A stretch of DNA of 64,000 nucleotides, from contig CAZMLC010000002.1 of the NCBI GenBank assembly GCA_964567125.1, positions 1 to 64,000 on the forward strand, read 5' to 3'. Positions 1 to 8,137 of this stretch are shown one piece after another. This DNA comes from CAZMLC01 sp964567125. GTDB lineage: Bacteria; Verrucomicrobiota; Kiritimatiellia; RFP12; UBA1067. The stretch's first letter is position 1. Each line of letters starts with the position of its first letter. The position numbers and the translations under genes were made by a program. The notes beneath the pieces are model-generated. The model made no database searches. It had not been told where the DNA came from and saw only the letters and a program-made list of their open reading frames with translations.

Positions 1-10
1 TTTTTTTTAT

Positions 11-77
11 GAAACGCATGAGTATGCCGGATCGACGTTCCCTGAGAACGAAGCACGTCCGGACGCTCATGCGTTTC
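11..77. terminator. long interrupted hairpin, possible plus-strand terminator
   Basis: A perfect 12-bp outer stem (GAAACGCATGAG at 11-22 with CTCATGCGTTTC at 66-77) encloses two further helices, CCGGA/TCCGG (27-31 with 58-62) and GTTC/GAAC (37-40 with 46-49). TTTTT follows on the plus strand, so it could end a plus-strand transcript entering from the left. The minus strand has no T run after the stem, so it is not an obvious terminator for tcdA. It could also be a small palindromic repeat. Confidence 0.5.
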
Positions 78-100
78 TTTTTGGGGAAGAAATTGGACGC

Positions 101-132
101 AAACTGGGAACTGGAAACTGGGAACTAAGAAC
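101..132. repeat. short heptamer-like tandem repeat
   Basis: Imperfect tandem copies of an AACTGGG/AACTGG unit end in AACTAAGAAC. The repeat runs into the 3' end of the minus-strand tcdA gene; its CTA at 125-127 is the TAG stop of that gene. Confidence 0.5.
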
Positions 133-883
133 TTCTTACCAGATCCTTCACGACTTCGCCGGCAATGATGAGGCCTGCCACAGAGGGAACGAAGGAGACA
201 CTGCCGGGAATCTGGCGGCGGGCGGTACATTTCCTGATTGTACCCGGTGGACAGACGCAGTTGACGGCGCAGCTGTTGCGCAGATCATCGCGCGGGGGAA
301 TAGGCTCCTCCTTGGAATAGACGACCTTGAGCGCTGGAATATTGCGTGCGCGGAGTTCCTTGCGCATGACTTTCGCCAGCGGACAGACGGAGGTCGCAAA
401 GAGATCCGCGACTTCGAAGCGCGTGGGATCAAGTTTATTGCCGGCACCCATGCAGGAGATGATCGGGACACCTGCGGCGTGGCATTTCTCAACGAGCGTG
501 ATTTTGGCGATCACGGTATCGACGGCATCAACGACATAGGAATAGCGTGAAAAATCAAAGTCAGCCGCAGTGTCGGGCATAAAGAAGCATGCGCGGGCAA
601 CGATCTCAAGGTCGGGGTTGATATCCAGAAGTCGCGCCTTCATGGCTTCGACCTTCATCTGGCCGACGGTCGAACGCGTCGCCAGCAGCTGCCGATTCAG
701 ATTGGTGATGCAGACTTTGTCGTCGTCGATCAGCTCAATGGCACCGAGACCGCTGCGCACAAGCGCTTCAGCGGTGTAGGAACCCACGCCGCCGATACCG
801 AAGACCGCAACGCGCGCCTGTTTCAGACGGGCAAGGCCTTCTTCGCCTAACAGTAACGCTGTGCGTGAAAATTGATTCAACAT
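125..883 (-). CDS. tcdA: tRNA threonylcarbamoyladenosine dehydratase (TcdA/ThiF family)
   Basis: 252-aa E1-like enzyme expected to use ATP to cyclise t6A37 of tRNA to ct6A37. A Rossmann nucleotide-binding motif GIGGVGS lies at about residues 29-35, followed by IDDDKVCITNLNRQ, the ATP/Mg-binding acidic-and-Arg signature of ThiF/MoeB/TcdA proteins. The C-terminal SVSFVPSVAGLIIAGEVVKDL is typical of the TcdA branch (E. coli TcdA is 268 aa). AGGA lies 8 nt before the ATG. It stands alone on the minus strand, separated from plsX by a terminator hairpin. A ThiF/MoeB role is less likely because no thiamin or molybdopterin partner gene is nearby. Confidence 0.85.
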   Translation of the reverse strand: MLNQFSRTALLLGEEGLARLKQARVAVFGIGGVGSYTAEALVRSGLGAIELIDDDKVCITNLNRQLLATRSTVGQMKVEAMKARLLDINPDLEIVARACFFMPDTAADFDFSRYSYVVDAVDTVIAKITLVEKCHAAGVPIISCMGAGNKLDPTRFEVADLFATSVCPLAKVMRKELRARNIPALKVVYSKEEPIPPRDDLRNSCAVNCVCPPGTIRKCTARRQIPGSVSFVPSVAGLIIAGEVVKDLVRSS

Positions 884-924
884 GGCGCGATTCCTGAATT
901 CAGCATGTGCAGCGTTAAAATAAC

Positions 925-954
925 AAAAGGCAGATGCGGCTGCACCTGCCTTTT
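925..954 (-). terminator. terminator downstream of plsX
   Basis: AAAAGGCAG (925-933) pairs with CTGCCTTTT (946-954). On the minus strand the stem is followed by a T-rich stretch, so it would end the rsmD-plsX transcript. The plus strand also has Ts after the stem. Confidence 0.7.
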
Positions 955-971
955 TGTTCTCGCGCGCACGG

Positions 972-2009
972 TTAGTGCCCGTCGACGGGTATGGGAAGTT
1001 CCTCGATCTCTGCGATGCGCGCGGTGATCTCCTCCGTCAGGTTGTTCGACGCGGCGGCAGCGGCGGCGATCAGTGCATGATAGACAGCCCGATAGGAGGA
1101 GGACCCGTGCGAGATGATCACTGCGCCGGGCACACCCAGCAGGGGCGCGCCACCGTAGATTTCAGGATCCATGCGGCTCTTGATGGTCTTGAGCGCGCCC
1201 TTGAGCAACAGGGCTCCGAGCATGCGCACGGGATCCATGAAGAACTCCTTCTTGATCCAGAACCCGACGGCATGAGCGACGCTCTCCGCGGTCTTGAGCA
1301 CCACGTTGCCGACAAAGCCGTCGCAGACCGCGACATCGGTTTCGCCCATGAAGAGGTCATGGCCTTCGATGTTGCCGCGGAAGTTGATTTTCAGTTTTTC
1401 CAGGCAATGGAAGGCCTTCTTGGTCATTTCATTGCCTTTGCCGTATTCGGTCCCGATGCTGAGCAGTCCCACGATCGGATCCGGGCGCTTCAACACGGTT
1501 TTCGAATAGGCGGCGCCCATGACGGCGAATTGGGAGAGCCAGGTTTCGTCGCAGTCCATATTAGCGCCTGCATCGAGGAGCAGCATCGGACGGTCAGGAC
1601 GACGCGTCGGCAGCGCGGTGGCGATGGCGGGGCGTAAGACGCCGGGGATACGGCCGAGCGCGAAAACTGCAGCGGTTGAGACAGCGCCGGAGTTTCCGGC
1701 CGAGACCATGGCGTCCGCGCGCTTGGTCTTGATCAAGTCCATACAGACATTGATGGAGCAAAATTTTTTCTTTCGGACCGCGACAACCGGAGATTCGCCC
1801 ATCTCAATCTTTTCCGGGGCATGCACAATCTCGAGGCGGTTCATGTTGGCTTTGGGGTAGCGTGCTAATTCATTCCGTATTGCGGTTTCGTCGCCAACCA
1901 GCAGGATACACGAAATCGCGTTGTTGGGTATAGCGGCGGCTTCAACTGCCCCTCGTACGATTTCGTAGGGAGCATGGTCGCCGCCCATTGCATCCAAGGC
2001 TATTCGCAT
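972..2009 (-). CDS. plsX: phosphate acyltransferase PlsX
   Basis: 345-aa soluble enzyme that converts acyl-ACP to acyl-phosphate for phosphatidic acid synthesis. The N-terminus RIALDAMGGDHAP is the family hallmark, and SAGNSGAVSTAA and AVCDGFVGNVVLK are conserved PlsX blocks; length matches the family. It follows rpmF by about 95 nt, the common DUF177-rpmF-plsX order. The fabH/fabD genes that often follow plsX are absent here. Confidence 0.95.
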   Translation of the reverse strand: MRIALDAMGGDHAPYEIVRGAVEAAAIPNNAISCILLVGDETAIRNELARYPKANMNRLEIVHAPEKIEMGESPVVAVRKKKFCSINVCMDLIKTKRADAMVSAGNSGAVSTAAVFALGRIPGVLRPAIATALPTRRPDRPMLLLDAGANMDCDETWLSQFAVMGAAYSKTVLKRPDPIVGLLSIGTEYGKGNEMTKKAFHCLEKLKINFRGNIEGHDLFMGETDVAVCDGFVGNVVLKTAESVAHAVGFWIKKEFFMDPVRMLGALLLKGALKTIKSRMDPEIYGGAPLLGVPGAVIISHGSSSYRAVYHALIAAAAAASNNLTEEITARIAEIEELPIPVDGH

Positions 2010-2104
2010 AATTTAATCCATGTACTAGACATAATTAAAAACAACGGAGACTGCATGGTTTGAGGTCAGCAGCTCCGTCGCATTTTAGAATTCGAACGCG
2101 TTAA

Positions 2105-2284
2105 TTACGCTTCGACGGTCAGGACTTTGCGTCCCTTGTACATGCCGCAGGAGGGGCACACGCGGTGCGTCTGCTGCGCAGCGCCGCAATTCGGGCATTC
2201 CTGCACCTGAGCCAGCTCAGCCTTGACCTGGCCTTTGCGCTGACGGATTCTCATTTTCGATTTTTTCCTTTTGGGTACTGCCAT
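2105..2284 (-). CDS. rpmF: 50S ribosomal protein L32
   Basis: 59-aa protein translated by hand; it begins MAVPKRKKSK. It carries a zinc-ribbon pair of CxxC motifs (CPNCG and, 12 residues later, CPSCG), the zinc-binding form of L32. It starts 3 nt after the DUF177 stop, in the classic DUF177-rpmF-plsX arrangement. Confidence 0.95.
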   Translation of the reverse strand: MAVPKRKKSKMRIRQRKGQVKAELAQVQECPNCGAAQQTHRVCPSCGMYKGRKVLTVEA

Positions 2285-2287
2285 TGC

Positions 2288-2905
2288 TCATTTCTCCTTA
2301 ACTGTCGGCTTACGACCGCGCTTTTTTCCGCGATCCAAATCCTCGTGTTCTTCCTCTTCCTGAGGCATCATCTGCGCGTCCAGCGCATCCAGCGCGGCCC
2401 ATCGCATATCATTGCCCTTACGGTTGCACGAACACTTCGAGGTGTTCAGGTTCGCGCCACACTTCATGCAGAGACCTTTACAGGCCTCTCGACAAACTGG
2501 ATATCCGGGAAGGGCAAGTATAATAGCTTCCCGAACGGCATCGGTCAAGTCCATGAACGCATTTTCAGGAGAAATTTCATAGGACTCGACAAAATCACGA
2601 TCCACGGCATCGGTCTCAAACGTGGCTCCGCAGCGCACGCAGATGCATTGCAAATGCACACTTAACGTGCCTCGGACAAGCAGTTCCGTGTTTAAAAGCT
2701 GAATAAAGAGGTTATACCGGATACCACTGAGCGGGGTAAGCAGTTCGCTTTCACCCAAATCGAGCACGTCAATGGACGTCTCCCCTTTATACGCTTCGCC
2801 CTCGGATTCGAGGCGGGCAATATCAACGATCAAACGCGCCTGTGTTTCCAACGCCGCCTCCTGTGCGAATCTGTTTTTCGGGATGTTCCGCTCTGTGCCG
2901 ATCAA
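2288..2905 (-). CDS. DUF177 / YceD family protein
   Basis: Up to 205 aa. YceD-type proteins sit directly upstream of rpmF and are implicated in 23S rRNA/large-subunit accumulation. The region around TLSVHLQCICVRCG and the C-terminal Cys cluster CREACKGLCMKCG fit DUF177. The acidic/basic tail (EEEEHEDLD, KKRGRKP) looks disordered. The start is uncertain: the longest frame uses a TTG at 2905 and overlaps the coaD 3' end by 83 nt; another TTG at 2833 (LIVDIARLE) is possible. Neither has a clear Shine-Dalgarno sequence, suggesting translational coupling. Confidence 0.8.
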   Translation of the reverse strand: MIGTERNIPKNRFAQEAALETQARLIVDIARLESEGEAYKGETSIDVLDLGESELLTPLSGIRYNLFIQLLNTELLVRGTLSVHLQCICVRCGATFETDAVDRDFVESYEISPENAFMDLTDAVREAIILALPGYPVCREACKGLCMKCGANLNTSKCSCNRKGNDMRWAALDALDAQMMPQEEEEHEDLDRGKKRGRKPTVKEK

Positions 2906-3380
2906 GATATTTCTGAACCGGTGCAGGGACGAACGAACTGGTATCGCCGCCGTAACGGGCGATTTCGCGGATCGTGCTGGCCGTGACGTAACTGTAATTT
3001 TCGTTCGGCATCATGAAAAGCGTCTCGATCTCTGGGGCGAGTTTACGGTTCGTCAACGCCATCTGGAATTCATATTCAAAATCGGAATAGACCCGCAGAC
3101 CGCGTACAACGACGCCGATTCTGCGGCTGCGGCAGTAATCGACCAGCAGACGGTCAAGTTTGTCGATCTCAACGTTCTTGATACCTGCGGCCTCAATGCT
3201 CTCCTGCATCATAGCTAAACGCGTCTCAAGATCGAACATGCCGGTTGCTTTGGCTGAAAGACTGGCCACCACGATGACCACCTTGTCGAACAGCAATGCG
3301 CTGCGCTGAATCAGGTCAAAGTGACCTAATGTCAGTGGATCAAACGTTCCTGGATATACAGCTACTCTATGCATAATCAC
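2823..3380 (-). CDS. coaD: pantetheine-phosphate adenylyltransferase
   Basis: 185-aa nucleotidyltransferase of CoA synthesis (4'-phosphopantetheine + ATP to dephospho-CoA). YPGTFDPLTLGHFDLI has the T/HxGH nucleotide-binding motif, and NENYSYVTASTIREIA is the conserved C-terminal block. It is about 20 residues longer than usual; the Gly-rich tail (RTGGGVGNTGAFDR) lies in the overlap with the DUF177 gene. Its start overlaps the rsmD stop by 4 nt. The first in-frame ATG (MIMHRVAVYPG) is followed two codons later by another ATG that may be used. Confidence 0.93.
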   Translation of the reverse strand: MIMHRVAVYPGTFDPLTLGHFDLIQRSALLFDKVVIVVASLSAKATGMFDLETRLAMMQESIEAAGIKNVEIDKLDRLLVDYCRSRRIGVVVRGLRVYSDFEYEFQMALTNRKLAPEIETLFMMPNENYSYVTASTIREIARYGGDTSSFVPAPVQKYLDRHRAEHPEKQIRTGGGVGNTGAFDR

Positions 3381-3949
3381 TCAACTTTGCTTTGCTCCGC
3401 GTTGCGCCGATAAAGGGCCAGTCGCGTATGGCCATACGTTCTATCGCGCAGCAGCGTCCATCCTGCGATTTCCTCTGCGGGTGTGTTCTCCGCAGTCTCG
3501 GCAACAAAAAAACCGCGCTCGGCAATGACATTACCCGTACAGAGGGCCGTCATCAATCCCACCAAACCCTGTTCGCGCGCCCATTCATACGGCGGATCCG
3601 CAAACACGATGTCGTAGCGGCGTCCGCATCCCGCACCGCGAAGCCAGCGCATCACATCCGCGCAGACAACCTCGCCAAGCTCGGGTGCCAGCACCGCCTT
3701 GTTTTCTTTCAAAATCGCGACGTGCTTGGCGGACTGCTCAACCCACGTCGCATCGCGCGCGCCGCGGCTGAGAGCCTCCAGGCCCACAGCGCCAGAACCG
3801 GCGAAAAGATCCAGAAAACGCGAGTCGGGAACACACTGCATCAGCATGGAGAAGAGAGCTTCCCGAACGCGATCCTGAGTCGGTCGTACAGCATCACCTG
3901 CTGGCACCTTCAGCTTACGTCCGCACCACTCTCCTCCAGAAATTCGCAT
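3377..3949 (-). CDS. rsmD: 16S rRNA (guanine966-N2)-methyltransferase RsmD
   Basis: 190-aa SAM-dependent methyltransferase. It begins MRISGGEWCGRKLKVP and has RPTQDRVREALFSML, the SAM loop DLFAGSGAVGLEALSRGA and the catalytic motif FADPPYEW, all typical of RsmD. The rsmD-coaD pairing is common. Its promoter -10 ends only 8 nt before the ATG, so the mRNA may be nearly leaderless. Confidence 0.93.
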   Translation of the reverse strand: MRISGGEWCGRKLKVPAGDAVRPTQDRVREALFSMLMQCVPDSRFLDLFAGSGAVGLEALSRGARDATWVEQSAKHVAILKENKAVLAPELGEVVCADVMRWLRGAGCGRRYDIVFADPPYEWAREQGLVGLMTALCTGNVIAERGFFVAETAENTPAEEIAGWTLLRDRTYGHTRLALYRRNAEQSKVE

Positions 3950-3957
3950 AAGTCGTT

Positions 3958-3987
3958 AGTATATCGTACAAGCGGCTAAAATAGCAA
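3958..3987 (-). promoter_or_regulatory. sigma70-type promoter of the rsmD-plsX operon
   Basis: Minus-strand -35 TTGCTA (3982-3987), 18-bp spacer, -10 TATACT (3958-3963). The rsmD ATG follows the -10 by 8 nt. Confidence 0.55.
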
Positions 3988-4023
3988 ACAGGATTTTGTG
4001 CCGGAAGTCGTCGCGAATTGCGC

Positions 4024-6747
4024 TTAATCCTTTTTGCTGGGCTGTTCCCGTTGCAGGGTCAGGTCGTCGATACAAAACGCCGTGGCTTTCGTTTCGAGCG
4101 ACATGAAGCCGATCCAGTCGAGTTTCTTGAAGCCTGCGGCACAAGGAAGAGCCGCAAAGCGCTGCTCCGCCTCGTTCGCCGGCTGGATGCGCAGCTCCCA
4201 GGAGCCGGATGCCTCCGAGCCGAGTCCGCAGACGATGGTGATCCGATGCCACTGGCGGGGTGCAAGCGTCAGACATTTCTTGCCTGACGCGGTCACGTCG
4301 CCCTGACCATTGATCCTGAGCTGCGGGCCGCTGATGAGCGTGCGGCTGGCCGGCCAGTCGCGCCATTCATGGGCGATCAGCGCACCGGGTTCATAGTTCA
4401 GCCAGAAGGTTTCCGTGATGAGGCCGTTGGTCATTTCAGGTCGATAGTAAACGTGCGGATCGTGAGGGTACTTGATTGTCGGGCTGTCGACGATGCGGAG
4501 GCACTGACCCTGGTTGATCCCGCCTGCGGCCACGCGGATGCTGCCCCCTTCGCCTTCGAAAACGAAACCGTCACCCGGCTGGTCGCCGATGGGTTCCTCT
4601 TCAAAGCCATAGGCGAGGCGGGCCGGCGGCAACGGCGGCATGGCGCGTTCGACGATGCGGTGCGGATAGCGGGCAGGCAGTGTGCGCCAGGCACGTTCGC
4701 CATAGAGTCCGGCGGAAGCACTGTCAAAGGACTTAAAGCCCAGAGCAAATGCGGGGGAGTCTGGTCGCACGGTGAAGTCGCGCTGTGCAGGGTTGACAAA
4801 GCGCGGATCAGCGATCCGGCTGTGACGATCCAACCCCGCGGCTTGCCACTGTTCCCAGGTGCAGGACTGACCGAAGATCGGCGCATTTGTGGTTGCACTC
4901 CAGTAAAGGTTGTAATCGCAGAAAAAATTACTGTTGGTCTTCCAGTTACTGCCGTTGTAGATGTTGCTGGACTCGGTGTAGACGATGTTGTGTTCAAAGG
5001 TGACGTGACGTTTCTCGCTGTCTTTGATGTTGCCGCGGATCAGTTCGCCATCCTGCGAGCAGGCGAAGATGTTGTTCGTGATGATGTCGCCGTGGGGATA
5101 GCTGTCGTTGTGCAGGTGCAGGGCGCCGTCGCGCGTGTTGTAGGCGAGGTTCTGCGTGACTGTGATTTCCGAGCTGCCGGCATCCAGGTAGATGCCCCAG
5201 CCACCATAACCTTCGCGCCCGCGCTCAAAGCGCGAGATGTCGTGGATCCGGTTGTGATGCAGGATGGTCCCCGTCGAAACACCGAGGGTATAGATGCCGC
5301 CGATGTCGTTGAGCACGCCGTTTCCCAGATGGTGGATGTGGTTGTAAGCGATCTCATTGTGGTGCGAGTAGGCGGGCGCACGACCGGTCCAGCTCCAGCC
5401 CTGATGGATGCCCATCCAGCTGAGGTCGCAGATCTCATTGTGGGTGATCACATTGTGGCTGGCACTGCCGCCCATGAAGACACCGCAGGCGGCTCGGAAG
5501 ATCTGCCCGCCATCGTGGATGTAATTGTTGTCCACGCGGTTGAAGGTGGTGTGATGGCTCAGATTTGTGGTGGCCGGGGCTCCTTCGGAGAGGTAGATGC
5601 CGCCGCCGCCCAATGCGTGCAGATGGCATTGCCGGATCAGGTTTGAGCTGCAGCCTTCCAGCAACGAGACGCCGTGTTCGCCAAGCAAAGTGAACTCGCA
5701 GTTGATCACCGAGCTGTTGCGCAGGCCGCGCGCCGTGATGGCGCCCTGCTGGGTGTGCGCACCCTGCACGCTGTGGCGATAATTGAGCGACAGATCCGCA
5801 TCGGTATGGCGGAAGCTGATGTTGCGGAAATGGATGTTCTCCACGTAGCGTCCGGCTTTGTAGTCGGCTTCAAACTGGATCATGCGGGCGGTCAGGCGCG
5901 GCACAACGATCTCGCAGCGGCGCGGATCTTCACCTGCGCGGGGTTTGTAGTAGAGCGTGCCGCTCTGCGTATCGGCATACCACTCGCCGGGCGCATCGAG
6001 GGCCTCCAGGCTGTTCTCCACATAATAGCGCACTTCGGGCCCGAGAAAGAAGATGCCGGCGGAACGTCCGAAGACCGCGCGGTTGCGCTGCGCATCCCAG
6101 TCGGCGACGCGGTTGTAGGAGTTGACCCAGTTGTGGAAGAGCGCGATGCGGACCTGCGGCTGGCTGATCCAGGGCAGCACCTCGTCCTTGTTGACGCTGA
6201 ACCCGATACACTCCTGCGTATGGTTCTGTGGCTTCTTTGTGAGCGTGAGACGCCGCGTATAGAAGTAAGCGCCTTCATTCGGGGTGCGCGCGCAGGGGCG
6301 GCGTTCGTTGTTGACGTACAGCTGCGTAAACGGCTCTTTCATCCCCTTCAACCAGGGAATGGTCGCGCTCCACACCCCGTTTGAGCGCAGCGTCCAGCCC
6401 TCAATGCGCTGGCCTGCGCTGAATATCACGGAGCCGGGCTTGTCCGCGCAATAGGTGATGGCTGCCGACCCCGAATCCGCGTCCGTGAAGAGCAGCGGTT
6501 CGGTCAGCGTATAGGTGCCGGGTGCAAAATGGACCGTGATGGGCTCGGACGCGCGCTTGACGCTTTTACGCACAGCGGCCTGCGCGGCGTACGGCGTGGC
6601 AAACGGCGCGCGCCGGGTGCCTGCGTTGGCGTCACTCCCCGTTGGCGCAACGTAGTAATGCATCCCCGGTTCTTCCGCATCAAAAAAGAGACTGCTCTGG
6701 CAACCTGCAAGCAGGGCCAGCCCAATACAGGCATAGATAGTTTTCAT
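4024..6747 (-). CDS. secreted right-handed parallel beta-helix lipoprotein, possible GH141-like glycan hydrolase
   Basis: 907 aa with a lipoprotein signal (MKTIYACIGLALLAGC, lipid Cys at residue 16). After it comes YYVAPTGSDANAGT...PFAT, the usual opening of DUF1565/beta-helix proteins. Residues about 270-620 hold many short N/H-rich turns (for example NNYIHDGG, HNVITHNEICDLS) of a pectate-lyase-like helix. A C-terminal sandwich of roughly 180 residues may bind carbohydrate. The N-terminal blocks resemble GH141 members (fucosidase/xylanase), but I cannot confirm catalytic residues. It has its own promoter and AGGA 9 nt before the ATG. Confidence 0.7.
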   Translation of the reverse strand: MKTIYACIGLALLAGCQSSLFFDAEEPGMHYYVAPTGSDANAGTRRAPFATPYAAQAAVRKSVKRASEPITVHFAPGTYTLTEPLLFTDADSGSAAITYCADKPGSVIFSAGQRIEGWTLRSNGVWSATIPWLKGMKEPFTQLYVNNERRPCARTPNEGAYFYTRRLTLTKKPQNHTQECIGFSVNKDEVLPWISQPQVRIALFHNWVNSYNRVADWDAQRNRAVFGRSAGIFFLGPEVRYYVENSLEALDAPGEWYADTQSGTLYYKPRAGEDPRRCEIVVPRLTARMIQFEADYKAGRYVENIHFRNISFRHTDADLSLNYRHSVQGAHTQQGAITARGLRNSSVINCEFTLLGEHGVSLLEGCSSNLIRQCHLHALGGGGIYLSEGAPATTNLSHHTTFNRVDNNYIHDGGQIFRAACGVFMGGSASHNVITHNEICDLSWMGIHQGWSWTGRAPAYSHHNEIAYNHIHHLGNGVLNDIGGIYTLGVSTGTILHHNRIHDISRFERGREGYGGWGIYLDAGSSEITVTQNLAYNTRDGALHLHNDSYPHGDIITNNIFACSQDGELIRGNIKDSEKRHVTFEHNIVYTESSNIYNGSNWKTNSNFFCDYNLYWSATTNAPIFGQSCTWEQWQAAGLDRHSRIADPRFVNPAQRDFTVRPDSPAFALGFKSFDSASAGLYGERAWRTLPARYPHRIVERAMPPLPPARLAYGFEEEPIGDQPGDGFVFEGEGGSIRVAAGGINQGQCLRIVDSPTIKYPHDPHVYYRPEMTNGLITETFWLNYEPGALIAHEWRDWPASRTLISGPQLRINGQGDVTASGKKCLTLAPRQWHRITIVCGLGSEASGSWELRIQPANEAEQRFAALPCAAGFKKLDWIGFMSLETKATAFCIDDLTLQREQPSKKD

Positions 6748-6767
6748 TGTAGATTGTCCTCGCCAGC

Positions 6768-6796
6768 AGTATGCGAAAAAACGGGGAAAGGGTCAA
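6768..6796 (-). promoter_or_regulatory. promoter of the beta-helix lipoprotein gene
   Basis: Minus-strand -35 TTGACC (6791-6796), 17-bp spacer, -10 CATACT (6768-6773), 20 nt upstream of the ATG. Confidence 0.6.
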
Positions 6797-6805
6797 GGTG
6801 CAGTT

Positions 6806-6905
6806 NNNNNNNNNNNNNNNNNNNNNNNNNNNNNNNNNNNNNNNNNNNNNNNNNNNNNNNNNNNNNNNNNNNNNNNNNNNNNNNNNNNNNNNNNNNNNNN
6901 NNNNN
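6806..6905. other. assembly gap (100 N)
   Basis: The flanks share no sequence, so unlike the gaps at 18045 and 22276 this one may hide real bases. It removes the last codons and stop of the GH97-like gene. Confidence 0.95.
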
Positions 6906-7936
6906 GGCGTGAAAGTCAGCAAAAAGCCGCCGTTGGACGCGAGGTCAAGGGCAACGCGGATGTGCGCGGGTTGCGCCGTGAACGTTTCGTCGATCAGCGT
7001 GCCGAGTTCCAGCTTGTTCGGGTCGCGCTGGATGCGCACCGTATACTGTTCCGCGCGGCAATCAGTCGGGGTGCGCAGCGCAAGCTCTTCGAAACGGATC
7101 GTCAGCGTACGCGCCGCGGCGGTGATGCCGGCGATGTGCCAGCAGGCACCTTTGCGTGTGGCGGTGACGGCGAAAACGCCGGGTTCGCCGCGGATGACCC
7201 AGAAGTCGTCCGCATCGCTCGCGCGGGCAAGGATGGTGCGCAGCGCAGCCTGCGCGGCGGGCGTCAGTGCGGCTCTGAAATGGGGTTCCGGTACTGCTGA
7301 TTTCGTAAATGGAAGCTGCAGGAAGATTTTCTTGCAGGCATCGAGTCCGTCGTTAAAAGCGAGCGTATCAAAACGCGGATGGACGTTAAAACTGCGCGGA
7401 AGCAGATCGCCGGGACGATCGAAGAAGACCAGGTGCTGGCTGCACGCATGTTCCCAATAGGCGATGAGTTTGCCCGATGCACTGTAGGCGACGCAGGGGC
7501 GTTCATCCGCAGCGGAAAGCGGGGTCGAACCGGACGGCAGATGAGTGCGGAAGACAGGAGCATCGCCATCCGTGCTGCGCGCGCGGTAGCGGCGGACTTC
7601 GCAAAAGGCGCTCTGGTCCGTGACGCGCAGGCGGAGCACCAGCTGCTGCGCGGTGTGCTGCGCGACGAGTCGGACAACGCATTCGCGGCCTGGACCGATC
7701 GGTGTCTGTGTGCGATGACGCGCGACCTTCTCCATGCGCAATCCGCAGAGTATGGGCGTCGGTGCGGAGCGGGGCGTCAAGCCGATGAGCGAGGTGTCGA
7801 CCACCAGCTTGTCATGAAACCAGATGCGCCAAGTCGCAGCCTGTGGATAGACCGTAGCGCCGAGCCAGCAGGTCTGAATCAGAAATTCAACGCGAACGCA
7901 ACGGTTCGCTGAGTCAAGTATGAGCGGTTCTTCCAT
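6906..7936 (-). CDS. GH97-like protein lacking the catalytic barrel (3' end in gap)
   Basis: About 343 residues are visible, from MEEPLILDS to GGFLLTF, where the gap begins. Residues about 10-60 (YPQAATWRIWFHDKLVVDTSLIGL) resemble the N-terminal beta-sandwich of glycoside hydrolase family 97. Residues about 245-343 (VIRGEPGVFAVTATRKGACW, AGITAAARTLTIRFEEL, SNGGFLLTF) resemble the GH97 C-terminal sandwich. The roughly 350-residue TIM barrel with the catalytic Glu residues that normally lies between them is missing, with no N run or stop at the junction. No signal peptide is visible. Either a non-enzymatic sugar-binding derivative or an internal deletion; catalysis is unlikely. Confidence 0.6.
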
Positions 7937-8067
7937 AAAACAGGGGCGTAAACAGGCGCGCGTGCGCAGAAGCGGAAAACGGTCCGCACAGATGAATTTA
8001 CAGTATAGCGGGCTTTAGGCTGAAAGTAAAGCCACGGCCTATTTTTCCCGATCGTGCGCGCTTGCTA

Positions 8068-8096
8068 TTGAATACAGGTGCTGATTCCTGTATGCT
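8068..8096 (+). promoter_or_regulatory. promoter of the moxR array with internal dyad
   Basis: -35 TTGAAT (8068-8073), 17-bp spacer, -10 TATGCT (8091-8096). A 7-bp inverted repeat ATACAGG/CCTGTAT (8072-8078 and 8087-8093) fills the spacer and overlaps both elements, which is where a repressor would bind. The ATG is 41 nt downstream. Confidence 0.6.
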
Positions 8097-8137
8097 ATTC
8101 TTTTTAAACAGGGTGAACGCACAAAGGGGATTTTCGT

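Noticed and set aside
4369..5646. 425-codon plus-strand open frame
   Set aside because: Antisense to the beta-helix lipoprotein gene; Val/Ala/Asp-rich with no motif.
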